A stretch of DNA of 64,000 nt from an uncultured Campylobacter sp. GTDB taxonomy: Bacteria > Campylobacterota > Campylobacteria > Campylobacterales > Campylobacteraceae. The position numbers and the translations under genes are program-made. The first letter of the stretch is position 1. Each line of letters starts with the position of its first letter. This document shows positions 47,380 through 57,419 of the stretch, piece after piece. The stretch is from positions 1 to 64,000 of the forward strand of contig NZ_CALUTC010000001.1 of assembly GCF_944323605.1 (NCBI RefSeq), given 5' to 3'. The notes under the pieces are model-generated. The model searched no databases. It was not told the origin of the DNA and saw only the letters and a list, made by a program, of their open reading frames with translations.

Positions 47380-49384
47380 GTTTATCCTCGTAAAGCTCAT
47401 AGCCATTATAAAAAATCCACCAAGAAAGTGCTTTAGCTCTTTTTAAATCTTTCATAAGATCCTTGGCTAACTCTAAATCCTTTTCTTGCTTTTGCTTATC
47501 TTTAAAATATTCTATGCTAGATGAATCGGTAATAAAACGGTCGTTTGCACTAGCTAAGTATCCTAAAATTCTATCTCTATTTTGCAAAGATGAGGTTTTA
47601 TCTGTGCTTAGCATAGCCTTTCCAAAACTAGAATATTTAAAACCATCTTTTGCTACTAAATTTACTATACTAGGCACTATATCGATGTGAGAACCACTTT
47701 CATAAACTGTGCTAAAGTCTAGGCTGGGTGCATAAAGTATAAATGGAATTTGATTTCTTATGTTTAAGCTTTCAGCTCCATATATGTATTTCATATCATA
47801 ATGATCTCCCGTTACCACAAAAAGGCTATCAGGGAATTCTTTGGAGGTTTTTTGTATAAAATTTGCTATTTGCTTATCTTGATAATATATATGCGATAAA
47901 ACCTTTCTTGCTAATTCTTTATTTGCAATTTTGTTTTTATTTTTTTCTATAAAAGAATCTATCTTATCAAACGGTATGTCAAATTGCTCAAGAGGGACAT
48001 CGTGTGGAGGATGATATGAGGTGCTAAGAATCATAGAAAAGGTTTTTTCGTCTTTTTTAGTATTTGCTCTTATAAAATCATATAAATGGTGATCATAGGC
48101 TCCCCAAGCATTTGCAAAAGGAGCTTTTAATCCATTCTCCTTTGCAAAATTTATTATATTTGTATTGTAAAAAATATTATCAAAGCCTTGAGATGCAGTG
48201 TAAGCATCTATCCTTTGCCAAGTCCCAGAACCAGCGTAGTAAAAATAATTTTTATACCCTAACTTTTTAAATATAAAGCCCGGAGACGTCTCAAAAACAG
48301 GGCTTTTTCCAACAGATAAATTTAAAGGTATTTCAAACTGCAAAAGACCACTGATTTGAACATCTAAACTTTTTATAGTGCCAGATGCGTCTTGCAAGAA
48401 ATTTTTAGCCTTAAAAGCGTGAGGAGATTTTAAAAGTTCTTTCATAGCAGAGCTTAAATTTAACTCATCAAATTCCTCATCAAAATGCCAAGCAGAATAA
48501 GACTCTGCTATCAAATAAAATATATGTTTTACTTCTTTGTGAGAAGGATTTTTCACTGTATGTTCTAAAGCTTTTAACAAATTTATGCTTGAGTTTTGTT
48601 CGGAGATATTTTTATCTTTAACAAACGCTTTGGCTACTTGTAATGGATCTTCATCTATATAATCTTTAAAATTTGAATTATAAATTTGTTTGTAAGCCTT
48701 AAATACATAAAACAAATCCCTAAAGCTTCCAAAGGTGGTTTTTCTTAAGAAAATGTTTTCTACAGGCACAAGCTCTTTTCCAAGCGATATGCCTTTAAAA
48801 CCAAATGTTGAATTTATAGCAAATGTGCTTAGCAGTGCAAAGATTATGAAGAGAGCAAAATTTTTAATATATGATTTTTTATTTTCATCAAAGCTTGAAA
48901 TTTGTAGTAAAAATTTTAAAATAATATAAAAAAATACACTTAAAATAAGCCATATTAAAAATTTAAAGCCAAGATTAAAATCTCCGCTTAATGCTGTATC
49001 AAATATAGCTTTTTTATCATCAAACACCAAGCCAAGTAAAGTAGCATTAAAAACATCTTTATAAATTTCATAAAAGCCTATGTTGGCTATATTTACAAAA
49101 ACAGTTATTAAGATTGTTATAAATGCGTAAAATTTTGCTATTTTATAACTAAAAATTCTTAGCAAAAAAAACAAAACTGCCAAAGCCCCTATAATCTGCC
49201 CATCATATCTAAAGGCATTATATGCACTTTTAAATATATCATCAAGACTAGCTTCGCCAAGCTCTGATTGATACACTCCAATATATAAAAAAAATAAAAG
49301 TCTTAAAACAAAAAATAAAAAATACAAGAAAAAGAAAAATATAAAACATTGATATAGTAGGGATTTAAAGCTTTGTTTTTGCAC
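47366..49384 (-). CDS. LTA synthase-like sulfatase-superfamily transferase
   Basis: A 672-residue protein with about five N-terminal membrane segments and a periplasmic alkaline phosphatase-superfamily domain (from about residue 270). The first metal/nucleophile motifs are LIAESYSAWHF (Glu ligand) and ASGTIKSLD, whose Thr fits the nucleophile, and VVTGDHYDMKYIY holds Asp-His ligands. Relatives transfer phosphoglycerol or phosphoethanolamine from phospholipid to surface glycans. In a Gram-negative, lipid A or core decoration is likelier than teichoic acid. GTG start overlaps the previous gene by 20 bases. Confidence 0.78.
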   Translation of the reverse strand: MQKQSFKSLLYQCFIFFFFLYFLFFVLRLLFFLYIGVYQSELGEASLDDIFKSAYNAFRYDGQIIGALAVLFFLLRIFSYKIAKFYAFITILITVFVNIANIGFYEIYKDVFNATLLGLVFDDKKAIFDTALSGDFNLGFKFLIWLILSVFFYIILKFLLQISSFDENKKSYIKNFALFIIFALLSTFAINSTFGFKGISLGKELVPVENIFLRKTTFGSFRDLFYVFKAYKQIYNSNFKDYIDEDPLQVAKAFVKDKNISEQNSSINLLKALEHTVKNPSHKEVKHIFYLIAESYSAWHFDEEFDELNLSSAMKELLKSPHAFKAKNFLQDASGTIKSLDVQISGLLQFEIPLNLSVGKSPVFETSPGFIFKKLGYKNYFYYAGSGTWQRIDAYTASQGFDNIFYNTNIINFAKENGLKAPFANAWGAYDHHLYDFIRANTKKDEKTFSMILSTSYHPPHDVPLEQFDIPFDKIDSFIEKNKNKIANKELARKVLSHIYYQDKQIANFIQKTSKEFPDSLFVVTGDHYDMKYIYGAESLNIRNQIPFILYAPSLDFSTVYESGSHIDIVPSIVNLVAKDGFKYSSFGKAMLSTDKTSSLQNRDRILGYLASANDRFITDSSSIEYFKDKQKQEKDLELAKDLMKDLKRAKALSWWIFYNGYELYEDKLDKY

Positions 49385-49949
49385 TTTTACACCTTTTTAT
49401 GAATTTTTTTATCAGAAAAAACGAGCTAAATACTATAGAAAATATGAAAATATATACACAAAATAAGACATTAAAAATATTTTTATCTAAAAACCAAGAT
49501 ATAAAAACGCATATTAAAGCTATGTAAGCCATATTTTTATCAAAAATATATAGCAAGACTAAGAAAACAAATGCAAAAATAGAATCTAAAAAGATTAAAT
49601 TTATATTTGTTGTATCTATTTTTATTAAGTTTAAATTTATAAGAAATACTAAAGCTATTATAAGGCTTAAAAAAATAAAAGCATAGGGATTAAATTTGCT
49701 TGTGATATTTAGAATTTTTTTAAGCAATGCAAAACAAAGCAAAAGCACTGCAAATATAGACGGCTCATCAAAAAAAGAATACAAAAGCTCTAAAAACGAA
49801 TAATAAACACCAAAATCACTCTTGTAAAATGGCACGATGCTTGCTAAACCTATAATGGTAAAAACTAAAATTTTATACATTTTTTTAGATAAAATCTTAT
49901 CCACACACAACAAAAGACTTATAAAAAATGCACTAGCTGTTAAAAACAA
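49365..49949 (-). CDS. kdhB: Membrane subunit of a Kdo hydrolase (KdhB-like)
   Basis: A 194-residue, very hydrophobic protein with about six membrane segments and no known motif. The name rests on position: in Francisella and H. pylori a small membrane protein is the second part of a two-component Kdo hydrolase with a sialidase-like partner, which lies directly upstream here. The TTG start overlaps that partner by 10 bases and uses AGGA six bases before it, so coupled synthesis of a complex is likely. If the partner call is wrong, this is simply an uncharacterised membrane protein. Confidence 0.5.
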   Translation of the reverse strand: MFLTASAFFISLLLCVDKILSKKMYKILVFTIIGLASIVPFYKSDFGVYYSFLELLYSFFDEPSIFAVLLLCFALLKKILNITSKFNPYAFIFLSLIIALVFLINLNLIKIDTTNINLIFLDSIFAFVFLVLLYIFDKNMAYIALICVFISWFLDKNIFNVLFCVYIFIFSIVFSSFFLIKKFIKRCKSAKTKL

Positions 49950-51109
49950 GGCTTATCCTTTAAATTTGCTTGAGCTAGAAAGATTAATGGCAAGATATTA
50001 AGCCCTATTTTAACTCTATCGTATGTATAGCTTGTGTAAAGCATAGAATTTTCTATCAACACACTAGGATAGGAGATTTCTTGAGATTTATCTAAGGTAT
50101 AAATTTCGCAAAGTTTTTTGCCGTTTAAAGCGTATATTACAAGCTCTTTACGACGATTTTTTTCATCATCGCTTTTGTTTTGTATTAAAAATGTATGTAA
50201 TTTTTTGTCTTGGTAAAATGAAAAGAGCAAATTCGCACTGTCGTAATTTTTAAGCCCTGTTTCAAACGGTTTTTCACACTTTGCATTTATATCGCATTTT
50301 TGCAAAAATAAAGTATTATCATAAGTATTGTAATTTCTAAAAGAAAGCAAAATTTCTTTTTCATTTAATACTGTCATACTTGGTTGAAGTTGATTTTTAA
50401 GAGAATTTATCCTTTTTGCGTATAAGAATTTTCCATTCTCATCAAAATATGCTAAAAGTGGATATTTTCTGGCTAATTCATGATATATAGGCAGCATAAA
50501 ACCACTTTGATTGAGTTGATTATCTTGCATTAAAACAGCATTATTTCTAACAAGATGTGATAAATTCGCTATAAGCCCTAGTTTTAACTCTTCTTTATAT
50601 TGTAGTTTTTCTACTTCTTCATCAAAAGCAAGATGATAAATTTTTGAAGTAGCCCAGCCTCCAAGACTAACTCCGACAACAAAAAGATGAGTTTTTCCGT
50701 TTAAATCTGTAAAGACTACTGGATTACCAAGCTTTTTTATAAATTTGCCACTCATATCAGAAAGCATAGATGAATCTAAAATTTTTTTAGGATTTTTCAT
50801 TGAATTTAAATCATCTAAAAAGATTTGATATATAGCTACATCAGTTGCACCTTCTCTTGTCCCAGCAAAAAAAACCAGCATATTTCCTTTTTTAGTATGT
50901 GTTAAAGAGCTTGAGTGTGAGTGAAGGCTTGCAGTTTTATCTTCTTTATCTTTAGTAAAATATCTTGTGTGAAATATGTATTTATTTTCTTCATTTTTTT
51001 TATTTAAAATAAAATTTGAGTTTGAAAAATCTTTATGCAAAGGATTATTTGTAAAAAGTAAAAAGCTAAGCACTAAGGATAAAGTTGTGAAAAATATAAA
51101 ATTTTTCAT
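49940..51109 (-). CDS. kdhA: Sialidase-like Kdo hydrolase subunit (KdhA-like)
   Basis: A 389-residue protein with an N-terminal hydrophobic anchor or signal and a beta-propeller of the predicted-neuraminidase family. Signature stretches are SHSSSLTHT (64-72), FAGTREGATDVAIY (81-94) with an Arg-Glu pair, LSHLVRNNAVLM, and near the C-terminus YPSVLIENSMLYTSYTYDR. In H. pylori (HP0579/HP0580) and Francisella a sialidase-like protein with a membrane partner removes the outer Kdo from lipopolysaccharide. The neighbours support that role better than action on sialic acid. A TATAAT box lies 35 bases upstream. Confidence 0.72.
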   Translation of the reverse strand: MKNFIFFTTLSLVLSFLLFTNNPLHKDFSNSNFILNKKNEENKYIFHTRYFTKDKEDKTASLHSHSSSLTHTKKGNMLVFFAGTREGATDVAIYQIFLDDLNSMKNPKKILDSSMLSDMSGKFIKKLGNPVVFTDLNGKTHLFVVGVSLGGWATSKIYHLAFDEEVEKLQYKEELKLGLIANLSHLVRNNAVLMQDNQLNQSGFMLPIYHELARKYPLLAYFDENGKFLYAKRINSLKNQLQPSMTVLNEKEILLSFRNYNTYDNTLFLQKCDINAKCEKPFETGLKNYDSANLLFSFYQDKKLHTFLIQNKSDDEKNRRKELVIYALNGKKLCEIYTLDKSQEISYPSVLIENSMLYTSYTYDRVKIGLNILPLIFLAQANLKDKPCF

Positions 51110-51143
51110 TCAAAGCCTTTTTTGTATTTTAAATAAAAGTTAA

Positions 51144-51149
51144 ATTATA
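51144..51149 (-). promoter_or_regulatory. -10 box for the kdhA-led operon
   Basis: A perfect minus-strand TATAAT, preceded by TTTTG, 35 bases before the kdhA ATG. It may start the eight-gene transcript down to 37536. No good -35 box is seen. Confidence 0.55.
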
Positions 51150-51209
51150 CAAAATAAAGATGTAAAATCCCACAATTTTTTTCAAAAAAAACATTTTTTT
51201 TAAAATACT

Positions 51210-51238
51210 TTTACTTTGTTAAACTTTTTTATTATAAA
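51210..51238 (+). promoter_or_regulatory. Promoter of acpP
   Basis: TTTACT (51210-51215) and TATAAA (51233-51238) with 17 bases between; the ribosome site AGGGAG and ATG follow at 51275. The 165-base region between kdhA and acpP thus holds divergent promoters and nothing else I recognise. Confidence 0.6.
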
Positions 51239-51274
51239 ATACTTTTTTAGTAACAAAAAAATTAGGGAGAAAAA

Positions 51275-51508
51275 ATGGCAACTTTTGAAGATGTTAAAGC
51301 TGTTGTTGTAGAACAACTAAGTGTTGAGGCTGATTCTGTTAAAATGGAATCCAAGATTATAGAAGATTTAGGTGCTGATTCGCTAGATGTTGTTGAGCTT
51401 GTTATGGCTTTAGAGGAGAAATTTGGCGTAGAGATACCTGATAGCGAAGCTGAAAAACTTCTTACTATAAAAGATGTGGTGGATTATATAGAAAAAATAC
51501 AAAAATAA
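51275..51508 (+). CDS. acpP: Acyl carrier protein
   Basis: A 77-residue, acidic ACP. The phosphopantetheine serine is Ser36 in [12 protein letters not shown]. It carries growing chains for fatty acid synthesis and is followed 36 bases later by fabF. A short imperfect hairpin (AGCC/GGCT) lies just after the stop and could lower read-through to fabF. Confidence 0.97.
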   Translation: MATFEDVKAVVVEQLSVEADSVKMESKIIEDLGADSLDVVELVMALEEKFGVEIPDSEAEKLLTIKDVVDYIEKIQK

Positions 51509-51544
51509 TTTAGCCTATTTTACTGGCTTTTCAAGGAGAAAATT

Positions 51545-52759
51545 TTGGCAAGAATTGTAATTACAGGTATAGGAATGATAAATGCACTTGGCTTAGATAA
51601 AGATTCTTCTTTTAATGCCATATGCGAAGGTAAAAGCGGGGTAGATAAAATAAGTCTCTTTGATGCGAGTGATTTTCCTGTGCAAATTGCTGCCGAAGTT
51701 AAAAACTTTGATCCAGCACAGTATATAGACCCAAAAGAAATAAAAAAACTAGACCGTTTTATACAACTTGGCATAAAAGCTGCTAGAGACGCTATGCAAG
51801 ATGCTGCTTTAGGCGATGATTTTGATAAGGATAGTTTTGGAGTAGTTTCTGGAGCTGGTATAGGTGGTTTGCCAAATATAGAGAAAAATTCTATTACCTG
51901 TTTTGAAAAAGGAGCTAGAAAAATCACTCCATTTTTCATACCATCAGCACTTGTTAATATGTTAGGTGGTGTTATATCTATAGAACATAGCTTAAAGGGA
52001 CCAAATTTGGCCTGTGTAACTGCTTGTGCTGCAAGCACTCACGCTATAGGAGAGGCTTACAAAAGTATAAGTTTAGGGACTGCTAAAAAAATGCTGGTTG
52101 TTGGTGCTGAAGCTGCTATTTGTCCGGTTGGTATAGGTGGTTTTGCTGCTATGAAAGCACTTTCCACTAGAAATGATGATCCAAAAAAAGCTTCAAGACC
52201 TTTTGATAAGGGTAGAGACGGTTTTGTTATGGGAGAAGGTGCAGCTGCTTTAGTGCTAGAAGAATACGAAGACGCTAAAAAAAGAGGTGCTAAAATTTAT
52301 GCTGAATTATTAGGTTTTGGCGAAAGTGCTGATGCGCATCATATAACTTCTCCTACTCTTGATGGTCCATTAAGAGCTATGCAAATGGCTTTGAAAATGG
52401 CTAATAATGTAAAAATAGACTACATAAATGCACATGGCACTTCAACTCCTGCAAACGATAAAAATGAAACGGCTGCCATACGAGCTTTATTTAAGGATTA
52501 TACACCGCTTGTAAGTTCTACTAAAGGTCAAATTGGGCATTGTTTAGGTGCTGCTGGTGCTTTAGAGGCTGTTATATCTATAATGGCTTTAAACAAAGGC
52601 ATAGTTCCGCCTACCATAAATCAAGAAGAAAAAGATGATGATTGCGATCTTGATTATGTAGCAAATACCGCTAGAAAAGCCGACTTAAAAGCGGTTATGA
52701 GTAATTCTTTTGGTTTTGGTGGCACTAATGGTTCTTTAATTTTTGCAAAAGTGGATTGA
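51545..52759 (+). CDS. fabF: 3-oxoacyl-ACP synthase II
   Basis: A 404-residue condensing enzyme. The Cys-His-His triad is in [29 protein letters not shown] and [14 protein letters not shown]. It elongates acyl-ACP with malonyl-ACP. The start is TTG preceded by AAGGAGAAAATT, a strong ribosome site; no alternative ATG nearby gives the [13 protein letters not shown]-terminus. Confidence 0.96.
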   Translation: MARIVITGIGMINALGLDKDSSFNAICEGKSGVDKISLFDASDFPVQIAAEVKNFDPAQYIDPKEIKKLDRFIQLGIKAARDAMQDAALGDDFDKDSFGVVSGAGIGGLPNIEKNSITCFEKGARKITPFFIPSALVNMLGGVISIEHSLKGPNLACVTACAASTHAIGEAYKSISLGTAKKMLVVGAEAAICPVGIGGFAAMKALSTRNDDPKKASRPFDKGRDGFVMGEGAAALVLEEYEDAKKRGAKIYAELLGFGESADAHHITSPTLDGPLRAMQMALKMANNVKIDYINAHGTSTPANDKNETAAIRALFKDYTPLVSSTKGQIGHCLGAAGALEAVISIMALNKGIVPPTINQEEKDDDCDLDYVANTARKADLKAVMSNSFGFGGTNGSLIFAKVD

Positions 52760-52763
52760 TAAA

Positions 52764-53711
52764 ATGGCTTCTTATTTGGATTTTGAAAAAAATATACAGC
52801 AAATAGATGAGGATATAACTAACGCAAAAATAAAGGGCGACAAAGAAGCGGTAAAAATACTAGAAAAGAATCTAGAAAAAGAGATTTCAAAAACTTATAA
52901 AAATTTGACCGACTTTCAGAGATTGCAACTTGCACGACACCCTGATAGACCTTATGCACTTGATTATATAGAACTTATACTAAATGATGCTTATGAAATT
53001 CACGGGGATAGGACATTTAGAGATGACCCTTCAATAGTTTGTTTTGCTGGTTATCTAGGATCAAGAAAGATTATGGTTATAGGTGAGCAAAAAGGTAGAG
53101 GAACAAATGATAAAATTTATAGAAATTTCGGTATGCCTCACCCTGAAGGATACAGAAAGGCTTTGAGAGTAGCTAAATTAGCAGAAAAATTTTCAATACC
53201 GGTTTTATTTCTCATAGATACTCCCGGAGCGTATCCTGGAATAGGTGCAGAAGAAAGAGGACAAAGTGAGGCTATAGCTAGAAATTTGTATGAACTTAGC
53301 TCTTTACAGACTATAACTATAGGAGTGGTTATAGGAGAAGGAGGGAGTGGCGGAGCATTAGCCGTAGGTGTTGCTGATAGACTTGCTATGATGAAAAATT
53401 CTGTCTTTTCTGTAATATCTCCAGAAGGTTGTGCTGCTATACTTTGGAATGATCCTACTAAGAGTGAGCAAGCTGCTAAAGCTTTAAAAATAACAGCTGA
53501 TGATTTAAAAAAACAAGAACTTATAGATTTCGTTATCGATGAACCTGTGAATGGGGCACATAGAAATAAGGAAAAAGCAGCTTCTAATTTGGCTAACTAT
53601 GTAGGCAAGGTTTTAGATGAATTAGAAAAAGTGGATATAAGAGAACTTGTAGCAGACCGTATGCATAAAATACTTACAAAAGGTGTTTATAGCGAAGAGC
53701 AAGCTAAATAA
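52764..53711 (+). CDS. accA: Acetyl-CoA carboxylase carboxyltransferase, alpha subunit
   Basis: A 315-residue AccA; with AccD (not here) it moves the carboxyl group from biotin to acetyl-CoA to give malonyl-CoA. [11 protein letters not shown] at the ATG at 52764, [33 protein letters not shown] and [16 protein letters not shown] are family hallmarks. An in-frame start seven codons upstream would overlap fabF and lacks conservation. Biotin for the partner AccB links it to bioB at 9075. Confidence 0.96.
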   Translation: MASYLDFEKNIQQIDEDITNAKIKGDKEAVKILEKNLEKEISKTYKNLTDFQRLQLARHPDRPYALDYIELILNDAYEIHGDRTFRDDPSIVCFAGYLGSRKIMVIGEQKGRGTNDKIYRNFGMPHPEGYRKALRVAKLAEKFSIPVLFLIDTPGAYPGIGAEERGQSEAIARNLYELSSLQTITIGVVIGEGGSGGALAVGVADRLAMMKNSVFSVISPEGCAAILWNDPTKSEQAAKALKITADDLKKQELIDFVIDEPVNGAHRNKEKAASNLANYVGKVLDELEKVDIRELVADRMHKILTKGVYSEEQAK

Positions 53712-53818
53712 GTTTATTCTTTTTCTTTGAAATTCTAAAAAATGCTTTTATTTTTAAGTTTGTTAATCCTTAATTTACTATATTTTATCACAGTATAAAA
53801 CAAAATTAGGAGATTGTT

Positions 53819-54484
53819 ATGCCTGTTTTAATCAAAGCACAAAATTTATGTTTAGGATATGATGAGCTTGTGATTAATAAGGCTAATTTTGTCTTTAATG
53901 ATAGCGATTTTGTGTTTATAACGGGTAAAAGTGGAAGTGGCAAATCCACTCTTTTGAAATCTTTTTATGGAGATTTAGAACCTCTTTCTGGCAAGCTAAC
54001 TGTTTGCGAAAGTGCATTAGAAAATATATCAAACAATGAACTTTTAGCACTTAGACAAAAGATAGGTATTATTTTTCAAGACTATAAGCTTATAAAGGAA
54101 TTTAGCATAGAAAAAAATGTTATGCTTCCTTTGATGATAAAAGGATATAGCAAGAAAATTTGTGAAGAGCAGAGTGCAAAGCTCTTAAAGCACGTAGAAC
54201 TAACCTTTAAAGCAAAGAAAAAACCAGACCAGCTTTCGGGCGGAGAACAACAAAGAGCAGCTATGGCTAGAGCCTTGGCACATAATCCTAAACTCCTGCT
54301 TTGTGATGAGCCGACAGGAAATTTAGATGAGTATTCATCTGATATTATTTGGACTTTGTTAAAGTCAGCAAAAGAGTTATTAGGCACTTGTGTAGTCGTG
54401 GTAACGCACAGAATTCCTACAAATTTAAGGCTTAATTATAGATTGTTTAACATAATAAATGGAAAAATGGATGAAATTTTTTAG
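53819..54484 (+). CDS. ftsE: FtsE-type ABC ATPase
   Basis: A 221-residue ABC ATP-binding protein with Walker A GKSGSGKST (near 37-45), signature LSGGEQQRAAMARAL and Walker B LLLCDEPTGN. Together with FtsX it forms the divisome complex that activates septal peptidoglycan hydrolases. First gene of a long operon; TATAAA 20 bases upstream and TTAGGAG serve as promoter and ribosome site. Confidence 0.92.
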   Translation: MPVLIKAQNLCLGYDELVINKANFVFNDSDFVFITGKSGSGKSTLLKSFYGDLEPLSGKLTVCESALENISNNELLALRQKIGIIFQDYKLIKEFSIEKNVMLPLMIKGYSKKICEEQSAKLLKHVELTFKAKKKPDQLSGGEQQRAAMARALAHNPKLLLCDEPTGNLDEYSSDIIWTLLKSAKELLGTCVVVVTHRIPTNLRLNYRLFNIINGKMDEIF

Positions 54485-55277
54485 GACACATCTATCGCTT
54501 ATATTGCCGTTATTTTTTATGACCTTTGCTTTTGAGTGCATACTCATCATAAATCAAACAGTAAAGCATTACGAGCAAAGTTTTAATGAGGATTATAATA
54601 TAATAATAGTAAGCAAAGATGAACTTAGAAAGGAAAAATTACAAGCACAGCTTCCACAAATTTTTTCTTTAAGACAAATTGATTCTAAATATCTTTTAGA
54701 AAGAGTAAAAAACGACATATCCCAGAACAATCTTGTGTTATTAGAAAAATCTTTGCCAAAATTTTATAGTTTAAAACTTGACTATTTACCACATCAATCC
54801 GAATTAAATGAGATAAAACAAAAGCTTTCTAGTATGTCTGGCATATCTAAGGTAGAAGTTTTTGCTAAAACTTATGATAATGTATATACCTTGTTAAATC
54901 TTGTTAAGTCTATTTTGTGGTTATTTTTATTTATTATTATTTTACTTAGTTTAGTTTTATTCTTAAAACAAATGCGAATTTGGCTTTACGAGCATACCGA
55001 GCGTATAGAAATTATGTGTCTGTTTGGGGCTGCATTTTGGTTTCGTTCTCTTATACTCTATAAAATAGTAATATTTGACTGTTTTGTAGCCTGTGCTTTA
55101 CTTTTTGCTTGTTTTGAATATGTTTTTTCTTTAGATTTTATAGCAAATACATTTTTAAGCTTAAATATGCAGGTTTTAGATATAAATTTTTTACTCCACA
55201 TAAGCATAATATTTACTGTTACCATAATAGTTTCTTTGCTTTGCGTAAATTCTGTTATGTTTAAAGTTAAAAAATGA
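54471..55277 (+). CDS. ftsX: FtsX-type permease
   Basis: A 268-residue FtsX-like protein: one N-terminal membrane segment, a periplasmic domain of about 120 residues, and three C-terminal segments. I start at 54471, where GGA lies at the right distance; an ATG at 54459 is possible. It overlaps ftsE by 14 bases and the next gene by 4, tight coupling as expected for complex members. The periplasmic loop would touch the LytM protein encoded next. Confidence 0.85.
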   Translation: MKFFRTHLSLILPLFFMTFAFECILIINQTVKHYEQSFNEDYNIIIVSKDELRKEKLQAQLPQIFSLRQIDSKYLLERVKNDISQNNLVLLEKSLPKFYSLKLDYLPHQSELNEIKQKLSSMSGISKVEVFAKTYDNVYTLLNLVKSILWLFLFIIILLSLVLFLKQMRIWLYEHTERIEIMCLFGAAFWFRSLILYKIVIFDCFVACALLFACFEYVFSLDFIANTFLSLNMQVLDINFLLHISIIFTVTIIVSLLCVNSVMFKVKK

Positions 55278-56416
55278 GATATATTTTTATATTTTTAAGC
55301 CTTTCTTTTTTTTTATTTGCAAATGATGTTGATAAAAATTTGCAAGAAAATGAAAAAATACAAAAGCAACTTAATAAAAAATTAGAGGAATTAGCAGCAG
55401 ATATAGTAAAGGGCGAACAAAATTTAAAACAGATAGCTTCTCAAATTCAAAATTTAAGCAGCAAACGCAATGAATTAAATACTATAGTTGATGCTCAAAA
55501 TAAAGAGCTAGAGCTTTTAAATTCCCAAAATCAAAACCTTTTAAAAGATAAAAATGAAATGGAAAATAAGCTTATAAATTTAATAGCTAAAGATTTTGCA
55601 CTTGATATAAGCATACCCAGCGGTTATTTAGAAAGCGAGGAAAGTTTTATGGCTTTTGAGCTTTTAAGCAGTTTAGATTCTGTTTTTAAGGAAGAATTTT
55701 ACAAGCTTTCTAAGGATTATGAGGAAATTTCAAAATTAATCACCCAAAAACAAGGACAAATAGAAGGAATTAATACAAATTTACAAAAATACAAAAATGA
55801 ATTAAATAGCCTTGAGAATTTAAGACAAAAGCAAATCAATGAAATAAAAGAGCAAAAAACAAATAGGGCTATTTATAATAAAAGATTAGATGATTTGCAA
55901 AAACAGCAAAAAGAGCTAAGAGCCACATTAGAAGAGCTTCAGATAACTCAAAGCCCACCACCAAAAAGCAACAAAACAAATGTAAGACAGCTTGGCTCTA
56001 GCTATCAAGGAAGTAAGGTAAAAAAATACACTGGTAGAAAAACCATAGCACCGCTTGAAAATTTTACCGTAAAGCAAAAATTTGGAAATTTTACAGACCC
56101 AATTTACAAGATAAAGATATTTAATGAAAATGTAGTTTTAAGAAGTAAAACCCAAAACGCTACCGTAAAAAGCGTTTTGTCCGGCAAGGTTGTATTTGCA
56201 AAGGAAACAAATTTGCTTCAAAGAGTTGTAATTGTAGAGCATAGTAATTCTTTGCACACTATTTATGCACATTTAGATAGGATTTCTCCTACTATAAAGG
56301 TCGGTAAAAATGTAAAAAAAGGCGAAGTTTTAGGTAGAGTTCAAGATGATTTAACATTTGAAGTAACTCAAGAAAAATTTCATATAAATCCTTTAGAATT
56401 AATAAGCTTAAATTAG
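55274..56416 (+). CDS. EnvC-like LytM-domain activator (Cj1275c-like)
   Basis: A 380-residue secreted protein: signal peptide (1-16, containing a T9 run in DNA), long coiled coil (about 20-230), then an M23/LytM domain (about 260-375). Catalytic LytM proteins have HxxxD and HxH metal motifs; here the first position reads FNENVVL and the second FEVTQEKFH, so neither is complete. This loss is characteristic of EnvC-type activators of amidases. It directly follows ftsEX and an amidase gene is in the same operon. Previously named as a peptidase in related genomes. Confidence 0.8.
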   Translation: MRYIFIFLSLSFFLFANDVDKNLQENEKIQKQLNKKLEELAADIVKGEQNLKQIASQIQNLSSKRNELNTIVDAQNKELELLNSQNQNLLKDKNEMENKLINLIAKDFALDISIPSGYLESEESFMAFELLSSLDSVFKEEFYKLSKDYEEISKLITQKQGQIEGINTNLQKYKNELNSLENLRQKQINEIKEQKTNRAIYNKRLDDLQKQQKELRATLEELQITQSPPPKSNKTNVRQLGSSYQGSKVKKYTGRKTIAPLENFTVKQKFGNFTDPIYKIKIFNENVVLRSKTQNATVKSVLSGKVVFAKETNLLQRVVIVEHSNSLHTIYAHLDRISPTIKVGKNVKKGEVLGRVQDDLTFEVTQEKFHINPLELISLN

Positions 56417-56437
56417 CCATTGTTAAGCCTTTTAGAG

Positions 56438-56443
56438 TATAAT
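56438..56443 (+). promoter_or_regulatory. -10 box before pyrH
   Basis: A perfect TATAAT (GAGTATAATTGC) 24 bases before the pyrH ATG, in the only 51-base gap of the operon, which may provide an internal promoter. GAGGAG follows as ribosome site. Confidence 0.55.
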
Positions 56444-56458
56444 TGCTTTTGATTATGA

Positions 56459-57181
<723 letters not shown>

Positions 57182-57191
57182 AAGGAATATT

Positions 57192-57419
57192 ATGCAAGAA
57201 AATATAGAACAAATAGTAGCGAAAGCACTTGAAAAAATGGATAATGATAGATATAAATTATCTGTTGTAGTAGCTAAAAGAGCCGAAGAATTAGCAAATG
57301 GTGCTTCACCAAAAGTTAATCTCGATAAAAATAAAGTAAAATACGCAGATATAGCACTCTATGAAATAGCACAAGATAAATTGCAGATATTAGAGAATAA
57401 AGTTGAGAATAGTCAATGA
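57192..57419 (+). CDS. rpoZ: RNA polymerase omega subunit
   Basis: A 75-residue omega with [16 protein letters not shown], the conserved core that clamps beta-prime. It follows pyrH after 10 bases and precedes spoT, as in other bacteria where omega and the alarmone enzyme are neighbours; in E. coli omega helps form a ppGpp site on the polymerase. It overlaps spoT by 17 bases. Confidence 0.94.
   Translation: MQENIEQIVAKALEKMDNDRYKLSVVVAKRAEELANGASPKVNLDKNKVKYADIALYEIAQDKLQILENKVENSQ

Noticed and set aside
49940-51109. True sialidase acting on host sialic acid
   Set aside because: The sequence belongs to the predicted-neuraminidase family but the neighbours and the partner membrane protein fit Kdo hydrolase better. 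No sialic acid uptake genes are near.
55274-56416. Active M23 peptidoglycan endopeptidase
   Set aside because: The metal-binding His and Asp residues of HxxxD and the HxH motif are not present.
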